Part shown: one piece after another, positions 52,601 to 64,000 of the stretch
Layout of the letters: every line of letters begins with the position of its first letter
Position numbering within the stretch: position 1 is the first letter of the stretch
Assembly (NCBI RefSeq): GCF_015832195.1
Contig: NC_052019.1
Location: 44,209,016 to 44,273,015, forward strand
Reading direction: 5' to 3'
Length of the DNA stretch: 64,000 nucleotides
Origin: Motacilla alba alba
Taxonomy: Eukaryota; Chordata; Aves; Passeriformes; Motacillidae
Program-made: the position numbers and the translations under genes
The notes under the pieces: generated by a model
Databases searched by the model: none
What the model was told of the DNA's origin: nothing
What the model saw: only the letters and a program-made list of their open reading frames with translations

Positions 52601-55600
52601 CAAGAAAATGGGTAGGAAAGAACAATTAAAACATTCAAAATTACTTTCAGTAATTTTTACATGCTTATGAAATGTATTATCTGTTCAGAAACCTGCACAA
52701 TTCAAGCTGTTGAAAAATGGAGAAAGGAGAAACATCACAACAAAGTCTTCTAGACTTTTCAGTCTGCACACCAAGATACATGGGGAAAAAAAAAAGGAAA
52801 ATGGGACTGAAGTTTAGCTCAGACTTTGACAATTTGCATGATCAATGAAAGATGTCAGCACCAGAATCCAAATGGAATGAGAACCCAGCTGGAGGCTAGC
52901 GGAACTGAAATGAAAAGGAGACCAGCCCCTCTTCAGCATGCCTAATCAGGCACTGCGCCGACCCCCTTCCCAGAACAAAGCAATGTGCTATCTGCAAACC
53001 CCACCTCCCCTCCCACAGGTTTGTTTTTTCAAAGGTTTGAAATTCTCTGTACATCTGAATTAAAACATCCATTTCAAATCACAGTCCAGCAATTGAGGGG
53101 AAGACAATGGAGACGAGCGTTAAAGAAGCAATGAAGAAACACAATACCATTAAATCATTTTTCACTGCCTAATGTTACACTCATGGCAGAGCAATTTAAC
53201 AAAGGCCAGAACAAACAGTATTGACACCACATGGTTTAACACTGGAAGGCTGACAGAGCCAGATTTTCAGAAGGACTCAGAGCAGGACATAAATTTTAGG
53301 TTTCTAACCAAATGCTTGGATTTTCAAAGCTTTTGGGATATAATTCACATTACTCATCATCTGATGATACCAAGAGGTTCACAGAACAACTTCGAAAAGC
53401 AGGAGGAAAGGAAGTTTCCCTTATTACTTTAATGTTGTTCTAATATTTTAACAAATCAAAAACTATGTGGTGATTCTGTTTACTACAACTGAAATAACAC
53501 AAAGCATTTGGTTTCTTCTTAATGCACAGAACAGCAAAACTCTGCAAAAACCAAACTAAAATCTTAATCTTTATGATTGCCATCAGCTTTTTCTAATATC
53601 TTGCAAGTGCGTACACATTTAAGAGTTTCCAGTAAAAGAGAAAAAATACTTGATCTGAAAGTGCATTTAATTAAAGCAAAACAGATTAAACTTCCTGGTT
53701 TTCTAGTATTTCAAGAAAGTGATACAATTATCCACGTGCTGCACTGGCAAAGCCTAACCTCTCAGGCATATACCGAATTTGACTAGACTACAGACGGCCC
53801 ATACACCGTTTCAGACCCTCCAGCAAATGCATTATTTTGCCACTGCTCCCTGGTCTCTAATCTACCCGAAGCTTTTCATAGTGATAATATTACATTCATG
53901 GCTTAGGCCTTGACAACTGCACCCATAAATCAATTTTAAACCTCACATTAATCATCTTTCTGTAATCAGTGGCTATTCAGCACAAATTTACATCTCATTT
54001 CTGTTGGCCAAACAGCCACATTAGAGCTTTGAAGCTTATTCAGGCTTAAATGATTATATTCCCCTAATAAACACTGAAGTCCTCTCAGTCCAGCTGCTGT
54101 GAGCTGCATTAATGACATGCCGTGGCAGCAGGGGCCATCTGAAGTCAGCCTTGTGCAATGCTACGAGCAGCAGCCCCCTTGCCAAACAGATTTTCTGCAT
54201 TTCCAGTACTCTCAGAAGAAATGAGAAGGATGCTCTGCCTGTGCAGACCCTCCTATGGGAACTGGTGTGTACACCAGACACACACAACATGAAATTTACT
54301 GCCCTTCCCCTTAACAGCTCCATTTGCCACCTCTTGAATACGGGGAGCTATGAGTAAAATATCCAAAACCAGATTTCCTGATTCCCCACGAGCTGAGCAC
54401 CTTAGCTTACTTTGTGTTTGGTGACAGTTCTGTTCCATCTGAACCACCTACAAAACCCACTTTTCCCACTTGTCAGACAGCTCTAACTTTGTTCATAGCA
54501 CCACCAAACTGTACCTTAGCATGCTTTTCTTTGATCACCTCAGAATTAGGAATTACATTTTTAATATCTGACTGCAACTTTCTTCCCAGTTTTATTGTGT
54601 GACAGATTATCACGCAGGATTACAGTAAGCAGCTAAAATATTATCAGTTCAGGGTAGATTTTGCATGTACTTGCCTGCAATCCCTATAGTGAAACAATCT
54701 ATTCTGATTGAACAATGAATAATTATTTAATTAAAGAACCTTGGCAGGCCTACATTATTAAACCTGCATAAAAAGCCTGACATTGATTGTATATTCACTT
54801 TCAGTTAAGGTCTGAATCAGTATGCTAAGATCTAAAAATGAATGAACAGAATGGGTTTATTATAACTGTTGTTAAGTACTTACCCCACTAAAGGTAATAA
54901 ATTATACATGTAGATGTCTGGTTTGCTTATTCCACAACATAATAAAACTTTTAGTTACTTTTTATTCTATGGGATTTAATTCCCATTGTGTCAGGTTTAT
55001 GTTACTATTTAAATAAGGCACCAGAATTACACAGATGTAAATCTGCTGGACAAAGATGCAACCTAGACCTCAATGTTCCTTTTAATCTGGAATTGAAGAA
55101 ACACAGATGTGCTCAATGGTTTGTGACAGATGTCCTATATCCTAACCATTTCCCAAAGAATATGTTCCATATAACACAACATACAATGCAACCTCCACAC
55201 GCTCCTGGTATCTGGCAACCACTGAAGAACCACTGGAACATCAACATGCCATGGCTAGGAAATCAACACAATCATGTGCTAAATCCTCAGCTGAGACCTC
55301 TGAAATGCAAAAATAAATCCTGTTTCAGCAATCAGCTGTGATAATGCAAAGTCTAGGAAAGCTGCTTTAGTTTTCAGAAGAAACTGAAAAAACTCAAATT
55401 TGTTCTTAACCAAGAGGTAAACCATGGCTTAACTTGATGGTAATACTGCAACACATACACACAGAAAAAAGTTCTGTTTTCAGCTTGCTTTTGCTTAACC
55501 AACAAAAGATCCCAAAATTTAAATTGAATGCTTCTGAAGAGAAGGGAAGATAACTTTCTTGTTTGGGGGGGGGCAGGGCATAATCAACCACAGTGAGAAC

Positions 55601-58600
55601 TTGCCACGAAGTCAAACCATCATTCATCATCATAAGGGGGATCCAAGGAAGTTTCAGAAGAAAATATCTAATCAGATAGCCAAGCCCATGATGAGCCACA
55701 TATGTTCATCACAAAAGTAAGGTGGGTTAAAGCCTGCACCAACATGCCTATGCCATGTGGGAGTAGAGAGTGGGTACATAAATAATTAAGATTCATGTAT
55801 ATCGCCCTCACCAGGTTACAGTAAGAGTCTCTTCCAGACCCAAGTCCCTGAGGCACTGAGGTAAAGAACACAGAAATGCTGAAGACATGCAGTTCCTCAA
55901 AGAACAAACTATAAAAAATAATTTAAATAGAAAATTAATTAATTGGTCTATTGCTACATCTCTGGCTGCTCAGTTAAGCTACAAGCTCTAACTACTGCTA
56001 TTTTCTATCCAGGGTACACTGGGATTAATGGCAGGTTAGAAGTTGGAGAGGCAGAGCAGAAAGAGGAAGTAAACATATGGACATGGGAAGGGGCTACATT
56101 TCCTATATGAGAATTCATATTGCCATCAACCAGCCCTTCCTCCAGCAGATTTGGGCTAAGATGGGAGATCGCAGTTTGTTAACCCCTGGTGGCAATGGAC
56201 CTGCTGGATTCTGGCTACCTTGAATGTTCTGATCTGCCATCCTGCACAGCTCCAGGCTTTGGTGTTTCCTTTCAGTGCTCCTTCTCCCCTACCAGCCCAG
56301 CAGGCCAGTCAGAGAGACACAAGCAAGGGCCTGTGACTTGGACTTGCTTATCAAAGAGACATTCTCACAGTAGGGTCATCCTTGAATGAAACCTTCTCTC
56401 AATTTTCTGCAGCTTATGGACAGAACTCAGTTAAATTGCAGCAATAGCGTTTTACTGCTAGGCAAGATAATTCTGGTCTGGAGCCCGACTTTCGAGTAAA
56501 AAGTTATACATAATTTTCAGGAGTCCCTGAAAGGCCCTACTTGACACAGAAACTACAGCTGTTTATTTATCCAGCCTTATTCTAGGCCTTGCTTTCACTC
56601 TACAAAATGGACTGATTGGCCATTTCACACTAACAGGAAATTACAACCACAGTTTCACCATTATTTAGCAATTAAACCATTGAATCACTCCCCTTTCAAT
56701 TTTTGTCTCGTCAGCTTCAGCGCCTTTCAGCAAACCTGGATACATACTTCACAAAGTGCTGAAGTTTGAAAGGAAAAGGATGAGTGAATGTACTTGGAAA
56801 AATAAATTCAAAGTACAGTTCTCAGAGGAAGAGCTAATTAGCATAGGGAACAGCACTTCTACAGGTTATATGGTTAGCTGACATAATTCTTCTTACCAAT
56901 ACACATACTCACTGCAAAGAAGACTGCTGAAGAAATGGTACTCTGATGCTGAAATGTTGCCCCCGTAGTGCACAACACATAAAGCTTTCTAATAATGTTT
57001 GCTCTCATCCATAAATTATTGTGCACAAAGAAACTTAAAACAGTAAGCAGTGAAAGAAATTTTGGACTAAGTAAAGGGATTAGCCATTTAGGGGAAGGAC
57101 ACAAAAACCTGCTGTTGCTTCTCAATAGCTTCCTCTTGCCTTGTGAGCAAGTGATATTGGACCTGGCCCAAAAGAACTCTATCACTCATACACAAGGGGA
57201 ATTTTCATATTTGGGCCGACTGAAGCAATCAGACAGGCCACCCAAGCAAGCACTCAGGTGATTTTGGTTCTGTCTCCTCTGCTCAGGGATGCACAGTCCT
57301 GAGATGCTGCAAAGTGTTTGGTTTTGTAGGCATACCACCTTTACTTGCACAGCATCTGGTGCTGAGCCAGGACTGAATCTCAGCTTTCCTGGGGCTTTAA
57401 GAGGCTCCAAGGTTATATCTTCAACTGTAACAGCAACCTGTCTTCCTACCAAAACCTGTGCAGGTGCACTCATGTAGTAGCACATCCACCTCCTATGGAC
57501 TGCCCTTACCATCCCACAGGTTCTCTAATGACAATCTTCAGAACAGCTCTAGCCCACATTTTCATGTCATAGAGCATCTTGCACTGTTCTGCAACTCCTA
57601 CCTGCCACAGCAACCAGCTGAGCAGCCACTAAGATTTCCTTTTCCCTTTCACCTGGCTTCCATCACAAGGATGATTTTCTTCCCATTTGCCTCACAGAGC
57701 AAACAAGACACTAATTTACTTCCAGAATGAATTTCAGCAACAATTTACTAATATCACTTTCAGAAAGCCATTTTCTTTTCAAATGGCATCACTTCAGCTA
57801 GAACAAATTGCAAAGATCCCACAAGAGAGTCCACAGCTACTCAAGAGATCAAAGCCCTACTTTACAGCACAAAAACCCATTAAAAAATTAGAGAAGGCTG
57901 GGAGGTAGCTAACTTGCCTGTGGCCTCTTTGTCTGAAAAGCGTTGTTGGGAGGAGAAGAGAGAGAGGAGTAGTATGTACCTGTGAAGTTAGAAGAGGAGA
58001 CATGGAAAGATCCATTGACTGAGAAGTGAAGTTTGACCAATTTGAGCTAGAAAGATTCATTTGTCCTACAATAAGGACAGATGGATGTTGGCACAAGCTA
58101 CAAAGGGATATGGACTTAACACAAGAGGATAACTCACTGAAAGAAATCTCTCTCCAGAAGATGCACCGTGGGCCAAATCAAGGTTACAGACCTGCTGGCA
58201 AGGACCCCTGAACAAGTTTCTACACCATATGTGCCACAAGAGATTCAACTACATAATGCTAACAGACCCAGTGGCCTTAAATCCTTTGAAGGTACACCAC
58301 CATTACCTTAGCCCACACACTCATGGATCTGCTCTTCTTTTTAAATAGTAAGGACTAGCAAATACTATAATTTTGTGCTTTTTCCCAAATAACTGTTTTA
58401 CCCCACCAGCACTGAAACTGTGACTCGCTAACAGAAATAGCATGTCTAGAATGTCAATGATTTGTAATCAACATATTTGAACAGCAGGGTGTTGCCCAAC
58501 TTTCTTCCTTAATATCATTTTGATTCCTTATGTATTTACTGTAATACAGGAAAAAAACAGTTCTCAGTTTTAAAACTCTGCAGAGCAAAGATGGAAGGAA

Positions 58601-59448
58601 ATTTGCCAAGCAATATCTTTGGTTGCAGCACTGTGCGTAAAAAATTGTTCGCACTCTGTTTTGTCTCTTTGCTGCTTTATTTTTATACAAATAAAACAAA
58701 GGTTGAAGAAAAGGAAGGGAACAATCTGTTTTTTAAAGGCAGTAATCAAGACTTTGCTAACTTAGGTCATTCCCACCTCACTAAAGCACAGGACACCTAC
58801 GGCATTAACCCCCATGTTGGATTTTAGTTGCTTGCTTTACTCGTGATCAATGGGGACACTATGGAGTCTTCCAGCAGGGTCAGAGGCACCAGGGAACTCA
58901 TTTGGGAAAAGCTCCCCACATAAAAAAAAAGCTCAGCATAGACTCTGGCTTCTGACAAGGACCCTTTGTAACACCTGGAGAGATGCACAGGGACTTCTGC
59001 ATATCCAGCTTCAGCAAGGTCAGCCTCTGCAAACTGCAATGCTGAGAAACACCCCAAGTTAGCACTGGAGCAGGCAGCCCTACAAGCAAAAAATCTCTCA
59101 GTAGTGCTTTGCTCAAAAGGGGCAGAGAACAGAGAAGTCCAAAAGGTTTACCTGGGCTATTGGTATCAAACAAAACAGCTTTGTGAACACTGAGCAAGGG
59201 CTGCTTAAGATTCCCTGCTTTCTCTTCAACACCTTCACAGCAAAAGCCTTTTACAAATATTACACAGGCAGCATCATAACCAAATCCCCTGGGGGCTAAA
59301 GACATTTGCCAGGTCAATACACTTATGCAGCTCTGAGAAACAGGCTCTGCCAGACTTACTGCGACTCCAAAGGACACAGTAGCTCCTGCCTATCTGTACT
59401 GCCTGTCCACATTGAGACCACCCCTCTGACTTAAATACAGCAGACTCT

Positions 59449-59464
59449 GAAGAAGAAGAAGAAG
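59449..59464. repeat. Short (GAA)n repeat
   Basis: Five gaa units, seen directly. Confidence 0.85.
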
Positions 59465-62400
59465 CAGTGTTTTGAAACTGAATACACAGGGCTCAGGAAG
59501 CTGAGCTTACAGCCTGAGTAATCGACATGGATATTCAATTATCATTAAAATTAATAAGTAGGACAACAACCAAATCCCTGGATGGGTTTTGATTATCTCA
59601 GTCTGGGTATTTATCAGAATTACTCTGACACACTGAGTCGTTGGGCTGTGGCTGACAGGCACAAGTCACTCCTTAGCCCACTGGAGTTTCCTCTGCACTG
59701 GAGGCATCAGGACATCCAACAGTAGGAAGAGACAAGTACCGCACAAGAAATGAGATGGGTATCTGCAACTGTACAGAAAGTTTTGATTTGGTCTGAAATC
59801 CATTCCCAAGTGAGCTATTCATTTTGTTCCTGTTCAGCAGCTGTCCTCTGCCTCACTATAATTCTGCAGACTGACAGCAGTCATTGCTTTTGCAGGAAAG
59901 CACCAACCTCCTTCCAGTCACCTACTCAACAATGTACCAGTGATCACAACTCATTTATTTCCTGACCAGGTGACAAGACTGGTCTAGTGAAGAACATAAC
60001 TAGCAATTCTTTTCTAAAACTTCATCATTTTAAAGCTGATTTTCCCATCACTAGAGTGAAAATCAAGGTTTTGACTAATTACTATATTAATCAATTTAAG
60101 AATGCAAAATTAACTCCAGAATTGGCAGAGATATTAAAAGTATGTGTGTTGCCACTTAAGTTAACTACATTGAAAAATTCAGTTACTCAATCTGTCATCA
60201 AAATAAAAAGCAAACAGTAAACAGGCAGAGATTGTGAAGTAACTTTATCTTACAGGATTATATTTGTGGTTATGACTTTAATTGTGTAGTCTAGAAGGAT
60301 TTGTGACAAACTGAATAATCTCGCATTATTGTAATGATTTGTAATCACAACACTGGCTACGATTTATGGGCTGAATTTACATCCACACTGCAATCAACTA
60401 AGAAAGTCAGCACACGCCCTACAGTTCTAACCACTTAAAATTATGTCTTGCAAGGAGCCCCAACAGCCCCCCAGTCTGGAGGTTTGAAGCCAAGGCAAAG
60501 CTCTCAAGTGTATCTTTCAATTTCTGAAGCAAATAAAGCTAAAATAAAACAAACCTCAACACCCCCAAGGCTTCTGAACAGAAGACCAAAGGTCATATTT
60601 TTGCTGCCCTTTACTGTTGACTGAATGGGGAGCGAGCCACGCTGAGCAGGCAACATACAGAGCACAAGTTATTTTGATGACCCTCAGCTTTAAGTGACAA
60701 AATTTAAGGACCTCCAGGCTCCAGCAGGAAACCATGAGAATCACATCACTGCTGTACCCGGAGTCTGCAGGCTGACCCCCTGCCCTTGTCCCAACCCCAC
60801 TCTCCCAAATTAAAACATCAGGTCCCAATGAAAAAGGCAGCCAACACAGACAAAGTGGTAGTTTTTCTGAACAGCTGGAGGAAAAAAAAACCCAAATTCT
60901 TAAATACTCTTTTTCAAAACCAGACAATTTCACCCCCACACTTGGTCTCTGCTGAGTACAATTAGGTCTTGGGGTTATCATCCCAGAAGGAGTGGCACCT
61001 GTGCATCACAGAAAAAAATCAAAAACCTCAAAAAATCAATTAATTCTAAAGAGCACTTCCAATAAATATTTTAGGAAGTCCTGTCATCGCCATGCCTCCT
61101 CTCCCACCCTGCCCTCACTCACCTGTTTTTGGTCTAGCTCACAGCCTAAGTGAGGCAGAGGAGGGGCTGACTTGCACTAGAGGAACACCTAGTAGCCCTT
61201 TCTCACAACTAAGACAGAATTGAAAATGGATTAATGATATCTCAAATCATAGCAAGAAACACCCAGTGCCATCCTCTTCTGATAACTGCACCTTCTGTAC
61301 CACATTCAATACTGTCAGTATCATGGGAAGAATCACTGGGGTTACAGGAAGATCTCTGAAGACAAAGATCAGGTCACTTGTCCCAAAATATTTTTGCTGA
61401 ATTAAATGCAAATTTCTGCAGCATGAAAGTTCAGTCCTCCCCCCGCTTCAGAGCCAGAAGTTCTGATCTTTGCAAGAAAGCATCCCAAGGAGAGCAATTA
61501 TCCACAGAAAACACACATCTTTATGTGATTCTGGTTTATCTTAGTGCAGCAAAAGATCTACAGGACACTATATGCTTCAATATATAGGTAGCTCATATAC
61601 ATGGAAAACCATAAGATTCAGGCTTTAGTATTGGGGAACTTCTCTAAAAATTTAAATTAATTTACTTTTTGGACAAGGTTTTTTGAACTTGAGTTTTTTG
61701 AATCCTCATTTTGTAAAGTCAATAATTAAATAAAACCAAAGGAGTTGCCTGGCACTTGCTTGAATAATGATGACAAAGAGAAATAAATAAGAATACATAA
61801 GCTAAATGCTTATCAAAGCATTTTGGCAAGAACCAAGTACCTAATAATACTTTTCTTCTTGAAAAGCAGCAAAAGGAAGCAAATAAAGGACTGTGTGGAG
61901 GTTTCACCCTGATCTGACAGGCTTTCACCCCGATCCAGGCTTTAGAAAGCATCCAGCAATCTTACTCCTCGCCATCATCAGCCTTCTCTGAGCTGTCCCA
62001 GGCATGCCCAGCTCAGCAGGCAATTTCTTCTCCTCCTCTTCCATCACACCATGCTGATCCACAGTCCCCACTCTTCTCAGGGGAGCTTGCCTCCTTACCA
62101 ATCCCAGGGCCCAATCCTGCCTCCTCCCTGCACCTAACTGCCAACTCATCCATGGATTATTCCTTACTAAGACCACTGAGATCATACAGGGGTAGGTGAG
62201 GATCGAACTAACATGCAAATTGTCATTCACTCCTAAATATAGATCACTACTACATCACAGATGTGTCTTCAGTAAATCATCTTGAAATAGAATTAAGAAT
62301 TAGTGATGTCCCATTACACATGGAAAAATAATTGCTCTCTACCCTAAATACTCACAACTCCCCTCATGATGGCAGAATCTTTATTTTTTTTGCGACTATT

Positions 62401-63399
62401 TCAGTGGATTTTTTTCCACCCAAATCCTCTGTCCTGGCAGAGGAAACAGCAGCCAAACCATGTTCTGCAATTCTTTTCTACTCCCTGTTCCTCCCATGGG
62501 GTGCAGACAATCAATCACAGTGGCCTGACAGCACACAATATCACAGTGGTATCGCAGAGATGACTGATAGCCAGGTGTCACCCACACTCTCCTCAACAGT
62601 GCTTCATCACTCATGTTGAAGAGCCTAAAGGCTGGTGAGAGGAGTTACCCCTTTCCTTTGGAGCAGAGTTAACACAAAAGCCTCCAAAGCATGGTTTACA
62701 TCCATGTGTACTGCTCATATTTAATCTCCAATCTGTTTTGCTACAGTACTTTCAGTATTAAACCAACAGACCTCATGATTACTGTTTTACTTGCACACAC
62801 TAAATCATACAGTTCAGTATGCCTTTTCCCTCAAAATGAAGATGTCTAAAGATAAATTAAGACTATTAACCCAAAATATATTGGGACAAGAAGAGCTTTG
62901 AAATAAAACACTGGCATTTTCTTTCAATAGCCAAGAACCCAGTCCCACCTTCCACTTTCATATGTGCATGTAGCCTTCAGCAACTGAAAAACACCCTGTT
63001 TTTCTGATCAGGACAAGCAAACAGAAAATCCTGAATGACTTCCATTAATAACTTGAAAAATGGATGGAAGTTTGTTCTAACAATTCTAGATATTCAGCTG
63101 CTGAACTATTTCTTAATAGAAGGATAATCACATATCAGGACTTTGCAACAGCACAACAGTCAATTGGAAAGCTCTTCTTTCATGTTTCCAGCTAGGTGAA
63201 GGGTCTTCAAATTAGCTCTCTAATTTTTAGTGTCTTCATTCACTGTGTATACACAAAGCAATGGCTTGCCATGAAGACAAAAATACCAGCTTCCACCTTA
63301 ACACTATTTTTAGGAATTTTGCATTTCAAACGTTCTCCTGGACACTGGACACACCTACTAGGTGTTAACCTTTTTGAAGCTAGCATTCTTTCGTTTTCT

Positions 63400-63432
63400 A
63401 AAAAACAAAAACAAAAACAAAAAAAAAAAAAC
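63400..63432. repeat. (CAAAAA)n-type tract
   Basis: Three acaaaa-type units followed by an A run. Confidence 0.9.
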
Positions 63433-64000
63433 CACAAAGAAAACAAAAATGCAAAACAGATCAAAACAGGACTGCATTCTTGAATTTAGTTACCAGAAAA
63501 AAGAAAAAAAAGCCATTAACCTGAGGAAAAATATATGCTGTCAAATGGGGCCAGTGCATTTGAAGTCTTATAAAAGGATTATGCAATTAAGTGATAAGTA
63601 ATCCACTGATATATATATTTGGCACATGAACCAGTAAGAAATATACTTCAAAAATGCAGAAAATAAGCTATAAAATCCTAAAGCATGTTTTGAAAACCCT
63701 GGGCTGTTGCATATGCATTCTGTAATGGTAATATTTTATTCTGTATAGTTTCAGATTTTCCATGACTACACTACATTAATACATTTTAATTGTATGGTTA
63801 CTAACTGTTGGATCCCAATATTTCTGAAATTGGCACAAAAGTAACAAAGAAAACAATGGTTTTAGAAGATAAAGCTCTTCAAAGCTCTTTTATCCCCCAA
63901 TGTAATTCCTAGACACTAGAGAAAAAATAAGACATTTTAGCATGAAAGGAGATTATTGTTTGCCCAATGAGCCTGTGTGGAGGAACCTAATGCTGACAAC

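Larger units (their letters stand above)
46651..64000 (-). other. EPHA5 intron 2, distal part, no recognised gene
   Basis: Intronic DNA upstream of the ERV remnant. The 65-bp EphA exon 2 that would precede exon 3 was looked for on the minus strand by eye and not found, so it probably lies beyond 64000. Noted within it are a splice-like open block at 47684-47763 (+), a run of ten G at about 55565-55574, a short GAA repeat at 59449-59464, a weak 21-bp duplication at 61902-61939, and a CAAAAA-type tract at 63400-63432. Nothing else could be assigned. Confidence 0.7.

Noticed and set aside
59640..59705. Another MIR-like fragment
   Set aside because: gcacaagtcactccttag and agtttcctctg are suggestive, but the spacing and the rest of the core do not fit well enough.
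60556..60981. 141-codon minus-strand frame
   Set aside because: No recognisable domain or splice context. Consistent with a chance frame.
62160..62220. tRNA-derived B-box on the minus strand (agttcgatcctc)
   Set aside because: There is no A-box, no cloverleaf and no SINE body around it.

Overview
This window reads as nuclear DNA of a bird, most likely a songbird (passerine). It is AT-rich, non-operonic sequence with short chance ORFs, mononucleotide tracts and old retroelements. It holds one exon I can identify with confidence. The lineage call rests on two LTR families whose sequences I recognise from passerine and other avian genomes, and on the bird/mammal-type Eph receptor exon. No database search was run.

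The only recognised protein-coding sequence is a 664-bp exon on the minus strand (42296-42959) of the receptor tyrosine kinase gene EPHA5. It encodes almost all of the ephrin-binding domain and the start of the cysteine-rich region. It has a clean acceptor and donor, enters in phase 0 and leaves in phase 1, which matches the large third exon of EphA genes. The gene runs right to left. Positions 42960-64000 are therefore part of intron 2 and 1-42295 are part of intron 3. I looked for the short exon 2 to the right and exon 4 to the left by eye and found neither.

The introns hold mostly unassigned sequence. About 1.6 kb upstream of the exon, intron 2 carries a retroviral cluster. It starts with a solo LTR in the same sense as EPHA5 (44559-44980). 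After about 200 bp comes an antisense, decayed ERVL-like element (45182-46650) with a near-complete 5' LTR, a short internal remnant and a 3' LTR that lacks its U3 part. Intron 3 carries several fossil MIR-like SINE fragments (15425-15500, 26645-26755, 29035-29112, 33935-34050), poly(A)/poly(T) and short tandem tracts, and two CpG-enriched blocks (about 23290-23562 and 31150-31400).

No RNA genes, CRISPR arrays, operons or new gene systems were found. The best leads are a splice-site-bounded, single-frame-open 79-bp block on the plus strand (12014-12092) and a sense-oriented LTR poly(A) signal just upstream of the ligand-binding exon. Both are modest leads.
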